Source of the DNA: an uncultured Bacilli bacterium
Lineage (GTDB): Bacteria > Bacillota_I > Bacilli_A > RF39 > UBA660
Assembly (NCBI GenBank): GCA_934167875.1
Contig: CAKPMC010000016.1
Coordinates: forward strand, 1-20,626
Length of the DNA: 20,626 nucleotides
Direction of reading: 5' to 3'
The notes beneath the pieces were generated by a model, which did no database searches, was not told where the DNA came from, and saw only the letters and a program-made list of their open reading frames with translations. Of the stretch, positions 5,787 to 13,334 are shown one piece after another. Numbering within the stretch: the first letter of the stretch is position 1; every line of letters begins with the position of its first letter. The translations under genes were made by a program, and so were the position numbers.

Positions 5787-6786
5787 GAAGAAATATTGTT
5801 TAGGTTGTGGTGTTTTACTACAAGATGAAAATATTACCCAAGAAGGTTATGTCACTAGTCTAGAAAATAATATATGTCAAAGATGTTTTAGAATGAAAAA
5901 TTATGGTGAATATCAGGTAGTAGCTAAATCAAATGAAGAGTATATTGAAATATTAAAATCAGTTGGTAAAACTAAAGATTTAGTACTTCATATTGTTGAC
6001 TTAGTAAATCTTGATAAAGATATTCATAATATTCGTGAGTATTTACCTAATAAAATGATTTTAGTTTTAAATAAAAGAGATGCTCTTCCTAAGAGTGTCA
6101 AAGATGAAAAGATTATTGATTATATAAAGAGTTTAGATGTAGATTATGAAGATATCGTAATTATTAGTGCTAATAAAAACTATAATTTAGATTTATTGAT
6201 GAAAAAAATAAAGAAACATAAAACTTCAAATAAAGTATATGTGGTAGGTCATACTAATACCGGTAAAAGTAGTTTAATTAATAAGTTGATTCATGATTAC
6301 TCAGAAAGTACTAATGAGCTTACTATTTCACCTCTTCCTAGTACTACCTTAAATACAGTTACTATCGTTTTAGATAAAGATTTAGTTTTAATAGATACTC
6401 CAGGATTAGTAGATAGAGGTAATATTACTAATTATGTAGATAGTAATAATTTAAAAAAGTTAATTCATAAGAAGGAAATGAAACCTAAAACTTATCAAAT
6501 TAAAAAGGGTCAATGTTTAGTAATAGGTGATATTTGTAGAGTTGATTATGTTGATGGTGATAGAAATAGTTTTACACTATATATTCCTAATGGATTAAAG
6601 GTAAAGAAAATGAATGCTAATCGTCAAACTATTATGAAAGATTTATCAAAAACTACTTATGAAATGAAATATCGTGAAGATCTAGTTATTAACGGATTAG
6701 GCTGGATTAAAATAGTAGAAAAAGGTGTATTAGATATTTATATTGATAAGAATGTTGAAACATTTACTAGAAGGAATTTTATATAG
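5779..6786 (+). CDS. yqeH: Ribosome biogenesis GTPase YqeH
   Basis: 335 residues, a circularly permuted GTPase needed for 30S subunit assembly. Order seen: zinc finger Cys7, Cys10, Cys33, Cys36; G4 NKRD at 98-101; G5 SA at 130-131; P-loop G1 GHTNTGKSS at 157-165; G2-like PSTT at 187-190; G3 DTPG at 206-209. Having G4-G5 before G1 is the hallmark of this family. The C-terminal third is the substrate-binding part; the protein is slightly shorter than the Bacillus one (about 366). The start is ATG 5779, preceded by AAAAGGTG inside yqeG; the in-frame GTG 5770 would overlap that ribosome site. Confidence 0.95.
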   Translation: MSKKKYCLGCGVLLQDENITQEGYVTSLENNICQRCFRMKNYGEYQVVAKSNEEYIEILKSVGKTKDLVLHIVDLVNLDKDIHNIREYLPNKMILVLNKRDALPKSVKDEKIIDYIKSLDVDYEDIVIISANKNYNLDLLMKKIKKHKTSNKVYVVGHTNTGKSSLINKLIHDYSESTNELTISPLPSTTLNTVTIVLDKDLVLIDTPGLVDRGNITNYVDSNNLKKLIHKKEMKPKTYQIKKGQCLVIGDICRVDYVDGDRNSFTLYIPNGLKVKKMNANRQTIMKDLSKTTYEMKYREDLVINGLGWIKIVEKGVLDIYIDKNVETFTRRNFI

Positions 6787-6790
6787 TTTT

Positions 6791-7171
6791 ATGAAAAAAA
6801 TAGTAATATCAGGAAGCAGCAAATTACAAGAAGAATTAATTATCTGGAAAAAACACTTTGAACAAAAACGATATGAAGTAATTGATTACCCTAAACAAAT
6901 TAGTAAAGAAAATTTGAAAGACGCTTATAAAGGTTTTTATGAGAGCTTAGAAAAAGCAGATGTTTTATTCTTAATGAATGAAGAAAGAAAAGGAATAAAG
7001 GGTTACATTGGTTCAAGTAGTATGGCTGAAGTAATTTATGCAATAATGTTAAACCAAATTCATAATAAAAAAATAGAAATTTATATTTTAAATATGCCTA
7101 GTAAAGAAGTAAATTGTTATGATGAAATAAAATTATTTTTAGAAACTGGTTGGATTAAAATTTATAAATAA
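6791..7171 (+). CDS. Small nucleoside 2-deoxyribosyltransferase-like protein
   Basis: 126 residues. It begins KKIVISGSS, then a helix-rich middle, then ADVLFLMNEERKGIKGYIG followed by SSSMAEVIYAI. This resembles the fold and motif order of nucleoside 2-deoxyribosyltransferase and DUF4406-like proteins (a D-hydrophobic-N stretch, GYIG, and an Ala-Glu-hydrophobic helix). The substrate and activity are unknown. It lies 4 bases after yqeH in the same operon. The nearest SD-like sequence (AAGGA, 6771-6775) is 15 bases from ATG 6791, too far for efficient use, so translation probably depends on coupling to yqeH termination. Confidence 0.65.
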   Translation: MKKIVISGSSKLQEELIIWKKHFEQKRYEVIDYPKQISKENLKDAYKGFYESLEKADVLFLMNEERKGIKGYIGSSSMAEVIYAIMLNQIHNKKIEIYILNMPSKEVNCYDEIKLFLETGWIKIYK

Positions 7172-7183
7172 TTGGAGAATTAA

Positions 7184-7789
7184 ATGGAAGATAAGGTAAT
7201 AGGTGTAGATAAACCTATTTTAGAGCAATTAAAAATATTAGAAATAATTCTACTAAAAAATAAGAAGCTAAAAAAACTACTAGAAAGATTAGCTAATACT
7301 AATTTAAAAAATTATTATGTAGCTGCTGGTTGTATTAATCAAACTGTTTTTAATTATTATCATGGTTATCCTTTAATGAATGGTATAAAAGATTTTGATA
7401 TTGTTTATTTTGATAATGATATCTCTTATGAAAAAGAAGATAGTATTATAAAAGAAATAAATAATTTAGTTTATGATTTAAATATTATATGTGATGTAAA
7501 AAATGAAGCTAGAGTTCATTTATGGTATAACGAAAAATATGGTAAACAGATAGAACCATATACAAGTGTAGAAGATGCCATTGACTCTTGGGGTACTAGT
7601 ATTACTTGTTTAGGAGTTAGACTTGAAAATAATAAGTTGGTTGTTTATGCTCCATATGGATTAAACGATTTATTTTCTATGACTATTAGACCAATAAAGA
7701 AACAATTTACTAAAGAACAGTACGAAATAAAGACAAGTAAATGGAAGAAAAACTGGCCCAAACTAAATATCTTGCCATGGGATGAATAA
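7184..7789 (+). CDS. Nucleotidyltransferase-like protein (NTP_transf_6/DUF925 type)
   Basis: 201 residues. After a helical N-terminus comes YYVAAGCINQTVFNYYHG, then GIKDFDIVYFD with Asp70 and Asp72 spaced as in polymerase-beta-type nucleotidyltransferases, and later EPYTSVEDAIDSWGTSITCLGVR and APYGLNDLFSMTIRP. This order fits the DUF925 family of small standalone nucleotidyltransferases, whose substrates are mostly unknown. SD TTGGAGAA, ATG 7184. Last gene of the yqeG operon, 12 bases after the previous gene, and followed by a strong shared terminator. Confidence 0.75.
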   Translation: MEDKVIGVDKPILEQLKILEIILLKNKKLKKLLERLANTNLKNYYVAAGCINQTVFNYYHGYPLMNGIKDFDIVYFDNDISYEKEDSIIKEINNLVYDLNIICDVKNEARVHLWYNEKYGKQIEPYTSVEDAIDSWGTSITCLGVRLENNKLVVYAPYGLNDLFSMTIRPIKKQFTKEQYEIKTSKWKKNWPKLNILPWDE

Positions 7790-7825
7790 AAAATAGAAAG
7801 AAGTTTTTTAATTTCTTTCTATTTT
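7790..7825. terminator. Bidirectional terminator between convergent genes
   Basis: AAAATAGAAAGAA (7790-7802) pairs perfectly over 13 bp with 7813-7825. T-rich tails are present on both strands. It ends the yqeG operon and the minus-strand gene 7824-8348, whose stop codon overlaps the right arm. Confidence 0.8.
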
Positions 7826-8348
7826 ATTTAGATACGATTCCATATGTTTCATGTTCAGGATCCCAAAATACCATGTTATCAATTGGTTTATAAGTTAAGT
7901 ATCCATTAATTATAAATATTATACTTATTAGAATAAGACTTATAATATTTATTACTTTATAATCTCCTTTCTTTAAGAATATACTACCCATAACTTGACC
8001 AAACATAATTGCTAAAAATAGTAGAATAAAAGTAAATATCATATTTTCACCAAATCTTAAATAAACAGGGATGTAAATAACTAAAAATATCGCTATTGTA
8101 GCAACACTACTTACAAGATTTGTTAAGAAAATATTTTCAAAGTGAAACTTTCTTCTTATTATAAAAAGTCCAAAGTAAAATAAGAAGAAACAACTAAATA
8201 CCATTTTCATGTGTTGAAAGATACTCTCATTGGTGGGAAAAATGGCTGCTATGATATCATTTTGAAAGATATCAAATAAAAAGTGAGCTGGAAAGCATAA
8301 ACAAAAGATGATAATACTACTAATTAAAATATATTTAAAATTTTTCAT
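7824..8348 (-). CDS. Small integral membrane protein (resembles DUF6512)
   Basis: 174 residues with about five membrane spans and little else. The motif FPTNESIFQHMKMVF near residues 37-51, after the first span, resembles the NESxWEHxK block of the DUF6512 membrane proteins, which have no known function. Starts at 8348 (ATG on the minus strand). There is no convincing ribosome site. An extended -10 (TGATATATT, 8363-8355) puts the predicted transcription start exactly on the A of the ATG, so a leaderless mRNA is likely. It is divergent from the 439-aa gene, and the 0A-like box lies between them. Confidence 0.7.
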   Translation of the reverse strand: MKNFKYILISSIIIFCLCFPAHFLFDIFQNDIIAAIFPTNESIFQHMKMVFSCFFLFYFGLFIIRRKFHFENIFLTNLVSSVATIAIFLVIYIPVYLRFGENMIFTFILLFLAIMFGQVMGSIFLKKGDYKVINIISLILISIIFIINGYLTYKPIDNMVFWDPEHETYGIVSK

Positions 8349-8354
8349 GTATTT

Positions 8355-8363
8355 AATATATCA
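8355..8363 (-). promoter_or_regulatory. Extended -10 promoter of the membrane protein gene
   Basis: The minus strand reads TGATATATT. The last base of the -10 is 7 from the A of the start codon, predicting a leaderless message. Confidence 0.45.
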
Positions 8364-8378
8364 CTAAAATTAAGTAGA

Positions 8379-8388
8379 TTTTGTCGAA
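8379..8388 (+). promoter_or_regulatory. Spo0A-box-like site between divergent promoters
   Basis: TTTTGTCGAA contains the 0A core TGTCGAA. It ends 8 bases before the TATAAT of the plus-strand gene and 16 bases upstream of the minus-strand extended -10, so it could act on either gene. Confidence 0.5.
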
Positions 8389-8393
8389 AGATG

Positions 8394-8402
8394 TGTTATA
8401 AT
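8394..8402 (+). promoter_or_regulatory. Extended -10 promoter of the 439-aa gene
   Basis: TGTTATAAT is a perfect extended -10. There is no -35 at normal spacing. Predicted start near 8409. Confidence 0.6.
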
Positions 8403-8430
8403 AAATTTGATTTTGTTGGGAGGGTTTTAA

Positions 8431-9750
8431 ATGAAAAAGGTTGAAAGAGAATATAATAAGTTTAAAAAAGAAGTAGAGAAAAGACAAGATATAATTACCA
8501 TGCTAGAATCAATCGAAGTACTTGGTAGGTATTTACCTGATGAAGAAATAAAGTCTGATAGATTTTTTAAACTTGCATGTTATAAAGATCTAACTCATAT
8601 AGAAATTGATATTGCTCATACTAGTTTTTATCGTTTATTTGATAAATTGCTACCAGGATTAATAGCACACGATTTTTTTATTGTTTTAGAAAGAAGTATT
8701 GATGGCCTTGATAAATGGTTAGGAGACGTTGATACAGCTGATATAATAGGCTGTAAAAAAGTAGCTGAATTAAAGCGAGATTATTATAATATGAAATATT
8801 CTTGTGATGTATTAAAACGTCGTAAAGAAATAGAAGGTAAAGGTGTAGATGTAATAAGCTTTCTTGTAGATCATGGAATGTATGAGGTTCTAATTAATCT
8901 CTTTGTTTCAGATGAAGTTACTTTAGGACAAAAGTATAATATTCTTTGTAAAGTGTTGAAAACAGAAGATTTCATTTTTGGAGAATTTTTGGATATAGTT
9001 CCTTCTACTTATATGATTGAAGAATGGGATTCTAAAATTAAAAAAGAAGCTTTTACTAAAATACTAACTGATAATTTAAAAAAAGTTAGCGATAAATATA
9101 GAAAAATGTTTAACATTATGGTTATTAACAATATTAATAGTGATGAAAAATATGATTGCTTATCAGTTAATAGAGAAGATAATTTTGTTAAATTTTTTAT
9201 ACAACATAATTTAATTGATATAAATGAAATAACTTTTGAATATAATGGTATAACAATTACTGCAGCAGCTGGAGCTTTTATTAAAAGAAGATATAATTTA
9301 GCTAGATATTTATATGAATTACCTAGTTATACTGAAACTGATTCTAAGATAAGAGATGATTCTGATATGGTGTTATTATCATTATTAGATTATAATAATT
9401 TCAGTTGGTTAATTAATAGAAAAAATTTTACTAATACAAGTGATAAAATGCTTTATATTTTAGGTTCCTTTGATAAAATTAATAGTAGCGATTCAGGTTA
9501 TAAATATACTAAAGAGGATATTGATCCAATAATTGATCCCTTAATTAGAAAAACTAAAAAGGAAAATTATAGAGAGGTAAAAAAGGCATTAACTGATAGA
9601 AAAAATCAAAAATTAGTATCGGCAAATGAGCAAGTATTGCTAGAACAAAAAAGACAACAGTTTACTGCTATGTTAAGAAGTCTAAATGATACTTTATTAG
9701 AAAGTGTACCAGCTAAGAAAAAGATAAAAGAAGTAGAGTTTAAAAAATAG
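8431..9750 (+). CDS. Unrecognised 439-residue soluble protein
   Basis: I do not recognise this protein. It is charged and predicted mostly helical, with no membrane span or signal peptide. The N-terminus (MKKVEREYNKFKKEVEKRQD) looks like a coiled coil. Residues roughly 255-300 (FVKFFIQHNLIDINEITFEYNGITITAAAGAF, then a helix ending LYELP) read a little like two degenerate ankyrin-type helical hairpins, but this is weak. The C-terminus is Lys/Gln rich. Strong ribosome site GGGAGGG at 8418-8424, ATG 8431. It has its own extended -10 promoter next to a 0A-like box, shared divergently with a membrane protein gene. Codon use matches the neighbours, so there is no sign of recent transfer. No clear terminator follows, only a weak A/T-only fold at 9742-9768. 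Confidence 0.8.
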   Translation: MKKVEREYNKFKKEVEKRQDIITMLESIEVLGRYLPDEEIKSDRFFKLACYKDLTHIEIDIAHTSFYRLFDKLLPGLIAHDFFIVLERSIDGLDKWLGDVDTADIIGCKKVAELKRDYYNMKYSCDVLKRRKEIEGKGVDVISFLVDHGMYEVLINLFVSDEVTLGQKYNILCKVLKTEDFIFGEFLDIVPSTYMIEEWDSKIKKEAFTKILTDNLKKVSDKYRKMFNIMVINNINSDEKYDCLSVNREDNFVKFFIQHNLIDINEITFEYNGITITAAAGAFIKRRYNLARYLYELPSYTETDSKIRDDSDMVLLSLLDYNNFSWLINRKNFTNTSDKMLYILGSFDKINSSDSGYKYTKEDIDPIIDPLIRKTKKENYREVKKALTDRKNQKLVSANEQVLLEQKRQQFTAMLRSLNDTLLESVPAKKKIKEVEFKK

Positions 9751-9828
9751 TAAGTAATGAAATTTTTTCCTTGAGTTCATAATAGAATGTAAAGAGACAA
9801 TTAAATTTCAATTTTATTTGTTGATAGT

Positions 9829-9834
9829 TATAAT
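9829..9834 (+). promoter_or_regulatory. -10 element upstream of the two-span membrane protein
   Basis: TATAAT with a weak TTTCAA (9806-9811) at 17-base spacing. Predicted start near 9841, leader about 19 bases. Confidence 0.4.
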
Positions 9835-9859
9835 AAGTTTATTTTATTAGGAGAAATTT

Positions 9860-10402
9860 ATGAAAAAGACTATAATCAATGAGCTAAATATTGAAGGGTA
9901 TAAAAAACTTCATGAAGAAATGCTTAAAATAAACAATTTAGAACATAGAAGTGTAATTAGTACTATATCAATGTCTGTTATTGGCTTTGTAGCTCCAATA
10001 ATGTTATCAATTGCATTAAAAGAATTTATTATTGTTTTCCTATTATTAAGTTTAGCTATTGAAACCTGTCTTCTTCCATATGCTTTAATAAGCTTTTCTG
10101 TATTGCAAAAGAAAAAAACAAAATTTAAAAAATTGATTAGTAAGGAATATCCAGATGTTGATACTGAAATAGATATGTTAGAATTACAGAAAAAGTTAGA
10201 AGCTACTAAAGAGATGAAAGTAAATAATATTGACCAAAAAAATGAACAGAAAAAATTAGAAACTATTAAAGAAGAAAATACAAACAAAACTTATATTGAC
10301 ACTAAAAATACTGATGAAGTAGTTGAAGATAATATACAAGCTTTACCTGTTGATCAACAAGTAACAGTAAAACCATTAATGAAGATGAAGACGATTAAGT
10401 AA
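9860..10402 (+). CDS. Unrecognised two-span membrane protein with charged C-terminal tail
   Basis: 180 residues, family not recognised. A short basic/acidic N-terminus (1-30) is followed by two hydrophobic spans (about 33-52 and 55-82) forming a hairpin, then a hydrophilic tail of about 95 residues rich in Lys, Glu, Asn and Thr. The tail contains an imperfect repeat (QKKLEATKE and QKKLETIKE) suggestive of coiled coil. Both ends are probably cytoplasmic. SD AGGAG at 9849-9853, ATG 9860. It ends 25 bases before dnaG with no terminator, so it probably leads the dnaG-rpoD transcript. The position fits the small genes of varied type that precede dnaG in Firmicutes, but no function follows from that. 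Confidence 0.75.
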   Translation: MKKTIINELNIEGYKKLHEEMLKINNLEHRSVISTISMSVIGFVAPIMLSIALKEFIIVFLLLSLAIETCLLPYALISFSVLQKKKTKFKKLISKEYPDVDTEIDMLELQKKLEATKEMKVNNIDQKNEQKKLETIKEENTNKTYIDTKNTDEVVEDNIQALPVDQQVTVKPLMKMKTIK

Positions 10403-10427
10403 TTGTAGAATTTTAGGAGGTAATACT

Positions 10428-12176
10428 ATGGATAATACTAATATTATTAATGAAATACGTAGTAAAACTGATATTGTTGATATTATTTCTAGTTATTTAC
10501 CTCTTACACAAAAGGGCAAAAACTTTTTTGGAGTTTGTCCTTTTCATGATGATACTAATCCTTCAATGAGTGTATCACGTGAAAAACAGATTTATAGATG
10601 TTTTTCTTGTGGTGCTAGTGGTAATGTGTTCAATTTTATAATGGATTATGAACATGTTTCGTTTAAAGAGGCTTTATCTATTTTGGCTAATAAAACTGGT
10701 ATTGAAATTAAGGGAATTAGATTAGATAAAAAAGAGTCTAAGTATGATAAATTATATGAAATATATGAACTTGCTCATAAATATTATCAAAATAATATGA
10801 ATAGTAGTTATGCTAAAAAGGCAAAAGAATATTTAAACAATCGTCATATTGATGAGGATATGATTAAAGAATATAAAATTGGATTAAGTTTAGATAAAAA
10901 TGATAACTTAACTAAGTTATTATTATCTAAAGGATATGATTTAAATACTTTAAATAATATTGGTTTAACTAATTATGATAAAGATGTTTATACCAATAGA
11001 ATTATGTTCCCATTATATGATTTGAATGGTAGAGTAGTAGGATTTTCGGGAAGACGTTATGATGGTATTAAAGAAAATAAGTATGTAAATACTAAGGGAA
11101 CTAATATCTTTCAAAAGGGTGAGACTCTTTATAATTATCATAATGCTCGTGAGTTTGTTAGAAGTAAAAATCAAGTAATCGTTATGGAAGGTTTCATGGC
11201 TGTTATTCGTACTTTAACTACAGGAATTAAGAATGTAGTAGCATTAATGGGAACAGCTATGACTAAGGAACAAGCCAATTTAATAAAAAGATTATCTACT
11301 AATGTCGTACTATGTTTTGATGGCGATGAACCAGGTAGAAAAGCCTGTCTTGATAACGGTAATGAACTTGAAAAACTAGGTTGCGATGTTAGTATCGTTG
11401 AACTAGATGGTGGACTTGATCCTGATGATTATATTTTAAAATATGGTAGTGATGATTTTAAAAATTTAGTCAAAAATGCTATAACTTTGAGTGATTATCG
11501 CATAAAACGTCTAAAAAAGAATATAAATTTAAATAGTGATTTAGAAAAAACGGAGTATATTAATAATGTTTTAGCAGAAACTAGTAAAATAGAAGATGAA
11601 ATTCATCAAGAATTCATATTAAAAAAACTTGCAAAAGAGTTCAATATAAGTTATAATACCCTAGAAAAAAGATTATTATCCTTTGAAAAAGAAAACAGTA
11701 AAGAAGAGAAAAAAACAGAACAAGAAGTAGTGATTAAACCAAATCAAATAGAGGTTAAAAAGGATAAATATTATATAGCAACAAATGCCTTATTATACTA
11801 TATGTTAGTTAATAAAAAATGCCTAGAGTACTATAATAGTGGTAAAATTAATTTTCTGAATGAAGATGAAAGATATTTAGCTAGTGAAATTTCTTATTAT
11901 GAACAAAAATATGGTATAATAACACCAGCTGACTTCTATACTTATTTACAGACTAAAGAAGAATTACTTAAAGTATTAAATAGAGTATTAGAATTAGAGT
12001 TAGATCAAGAAGTAACAGAAAAAACGATTCTAGATTATATCAAAACACTCAAAGATTATCGCTTAAAACAAGAAATTAATCGTTTAGAAAAAGAATTAAA
12101 AGATGAAAATGATGTAATGAAACAAGCAAATATTGCGCTAAAAATTGCAGAGCTAAGAAAAAATCAAGAATTGTAA
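10428..12176 (+). CDS. dnaG: DNA primase DnaG
   Basis: 582 residues; makes RNA primers at the replication fork with the DnaB/DnaC helicase. The N-terminal zinc-binding domain has Cys37, His40, Cys58 and Cys61 in the CHC2 arrangement (CPFHDDTNPS through YRCFSCGASG). The catalytic core follows, with the TOPRIM metal residues Glu254 (MEGFMAV), Asp298 and Asp300 (CFDGDEPGRKA), and LDPDDY at 330-335. The C-terminal portion from about 450 is the helicase-interaction region and is the least conserved. One oddity: the acidic residue that normally follows EGFx (EGFxDV in other Firmicutes) is Ala258 here (codon GCT, 11199-11201). Strong SD AGGAGG at 10415-10420. It is followed 18 bases later by rpoD, the classic macromolecular-synthesis order. 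Confidence 0.97.
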   Translation: MDNTNIINEIRSKTDIVDIISSYLPLTQKGKNFFGVCPFHDDTNPSMSVSREKQIYRCFSCGASGNVFNFIMDYEHVSFKEALSILANKTGIEIKGIRLDKKESKYDKLYEIYELAHKYYQNNMNSSYAKKAKEYLNNRHIDEDMIKEYKIGLSLDKNDNLTKLLLSKGYDLNTLNNIGLTNYDKDVYTNRIMFPLYDLNGRVVGFSGRRYDGIKENKYVNTKGTNIFQKGETLYNYHNAREFVRSKNQVIVMEGFMAVIRTLTTGIKNVVALMGTAMTKEQANLIKRLSTNVVLCFDGDEPGRKACLDNGNELEKLGCDVSIVELDGGLDPDDYILKYGSDDFKNLVKNAITLSDYRIKRLKKNINLNSDLEKTEYINNVLAETSKIEDEIHQEFILKKLAKEFNISYNTLEKRLLSFEKENSKEEKKTEQEVVIKPNQIEVKKDKYYIATNALLYYMLVNKKCLEYYNSGKINFLNEDERYLASEISYYEQKYGIITPADFYTYLQTKEELLKVLNRVLELELDQEVTEKTILDYIKTLKDYRLKQEINRLEKELKDENDVMKQANIALKIAELRKNQEL

Positions 12177-12194
12177 AATGGGGAGTTGACTAAA

Positions 12195-13286
12195 ATGACA
12201 AAAGAAATCAAAACATTTGATGAAAGAAAACAAAGTTTATTAGAATTAGGAAAAAAGAATGGTTTTATAACTTATGAACAATTAGCTGAAGAATTAAAGG
12301 GTCTTGAAGTAGATAGCGATTCACTAGATGATTTATATAATTTTTTAGTAGATAATAATATTGAAATTACTTCTGATGATGCTGAACCAGCAAGTGATGA
12401 TGAAGATGATGGTGGTTTAGTTGATTTAGAAGATTTGGCTTTATCAAAAGATATCAAAATTAATGACCCAGTTCGTATGTATTTAAAGGAAATTGGTAGA
12501 ATAAACTTACTTACTTCAGATGAAGAGTATGAATATGCGCTACGTGCTGAACAAGGTGATGAATATGCTAAAAAAATGCTAGCTGAATCAAATCTTCGTT
12601 TAGTTGTATCTATAGCTAAACGTTATGTAGGACGTGGAATGTTATTCCTAGATTTAATTCAAGAAGGAAATATTGGTTTAATGAAAGCAGTAGATAAATA
12701 TGATCCATCTAAAGGATTTAAATTTTCTACATATGCAACATGGTGGATACGTCAAGCAATTACTAGAGCTATTGCTGACCAAGCTAGAACTATTCGCGTT
12801 CCTGTTCATATGGTTGAAACAATTAATAAATTAGCTCGTGTTCAAAGACAATTAACTCAAGAATTAAACCGTGAACCAACTGATGAAGAAATAGCTAAAA
12901 AACTAGGTATTAGTATTGATAAAGTACGTGAAGTATATAAAATTAGTCAAGATCCAGTATCTTTAGAAACACCAATTGGTGAAGAAGATGATTCTCATTT
13001 AGGAGATTTCATCAAAGATGAAAGAACAATGTCTCCAGAAGAATATGCAACAGCTGAAATGCTAAAAGAAGAATTAAGTGGTGTTTTACTTACTTTAACT
13101 GATCGTGAAGAAAGAGTATTAAGGTTAAGATTTGGACTTGATGATGGACAATGCAGAACTCTAGAAGAAGTTGGACAAATCTTCGGTGTAACCAGAGAGA
13201 GAATTCGTCAGATTGAAGCTAAAGCTTTACGCAAATTAAGACATCCATCACGTTCTAGAAAATTAAAAGATTTTTTAACTAATTAA
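12195..13286 (+). CDS. rpoD: Principal sigma factor RpoD (SigA)
   Basis: 363 residues, the vegetative sigma factor. Region 1.1 (about 1-60) is followed by an acidic linker (60-80). Region 1.2 contains DPVRMYLKEIGRINLLT at 91-107. Region 2 is intact (SNLRLVVSIAKRY, FLDLIQEGNIGLMKAVDKYD, and GFKFSTYATWWIRQAITRAI for -10 recognition and melting). Region 3 includes RVPVHMVETINK. Region 4 ends with LRLRFGLDDG and the helix-turn-helix VGQIFGVTRERIRQIEAKALRKLR for -35 recognition. The start is ATG 12195, 9 bases after GGGGAG at 12180-12185; the in-frame TTG 12186 sits immediately against that site and is unlikely. Co-transcribed with dnaG and ended by a strong terminator. Confidence 0.98.
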   Translation: MTKEIKTFDERKQSLLELGKKNGFITYEQLAEELKGLEVDSDSLDDLYNFLVDNNIEITSDDAEPASDDEDDGGLVDLEDLALSKDIKINDPVRMYLKEIGRINLLTSDEEYEYALRAEQGDEYAKKMLAESNLRLVVSIAKRYVGRGMLFLDLIQEGNIGLMKAVDKYDPSKGFKFSTYATWWIRQAITRAIADQARTIRVPVHMVETINKLARVQRQLTQELNREPTDEEIAKKLGISIDKVREVYKISQDPVSLETPIGEEDDSHLGDFIKDERTMSPEEYATAEMLKEELSGVLLTLTDREERVLRLRFGLDDGQCRTLEEVGQIFGVTRERIRQIEAKALRKLRHPSRSRKLKDFLTN

Positions 13287-13309
13287 GACTAGAGATAGTC
13301 TTTTTTTCT
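13285..13309 (+). terminator. Terminator of the dnaG-rpoD transcript
   Basis: AAGACTA (13285-13291) pairs with TAGTCTT (13296-13302) around GAGA, followed by TTTTTTCTT. The left arm overlaps the rpoD stop codon. Confidence 0.9.
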
Positions 13310-13318
13310 TGCTATAAT
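13310..13318 (+). promoter_or_regulatory. Extended -10 promoter of trmK
   Basis: TGCTATAAT is a perfect extended -10 placed directly after the rpoD terminator. The predicted start near 13325 falls on the ribosome site AGGTGA, giving a leader of about 10 bases. Confidence 0.65.
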
Positions 13319-13334
13319 TAAGTAGGTGAAAAAT

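Noticed and set aside
9742..9768. Terminator after the 439-aa gene
   Set aside because: The only fold is seven A-T pairs around a 13-base loop, too weak to call.
9910..10287. Minus-strand open frame opposite the two-span membrane protein
   Set aside because: It is Phe/Ser/Ile-rich as expected from the complement of Lys/Glu/Asn codons, has no ribosome site, and overlaps a gene with good start signals.
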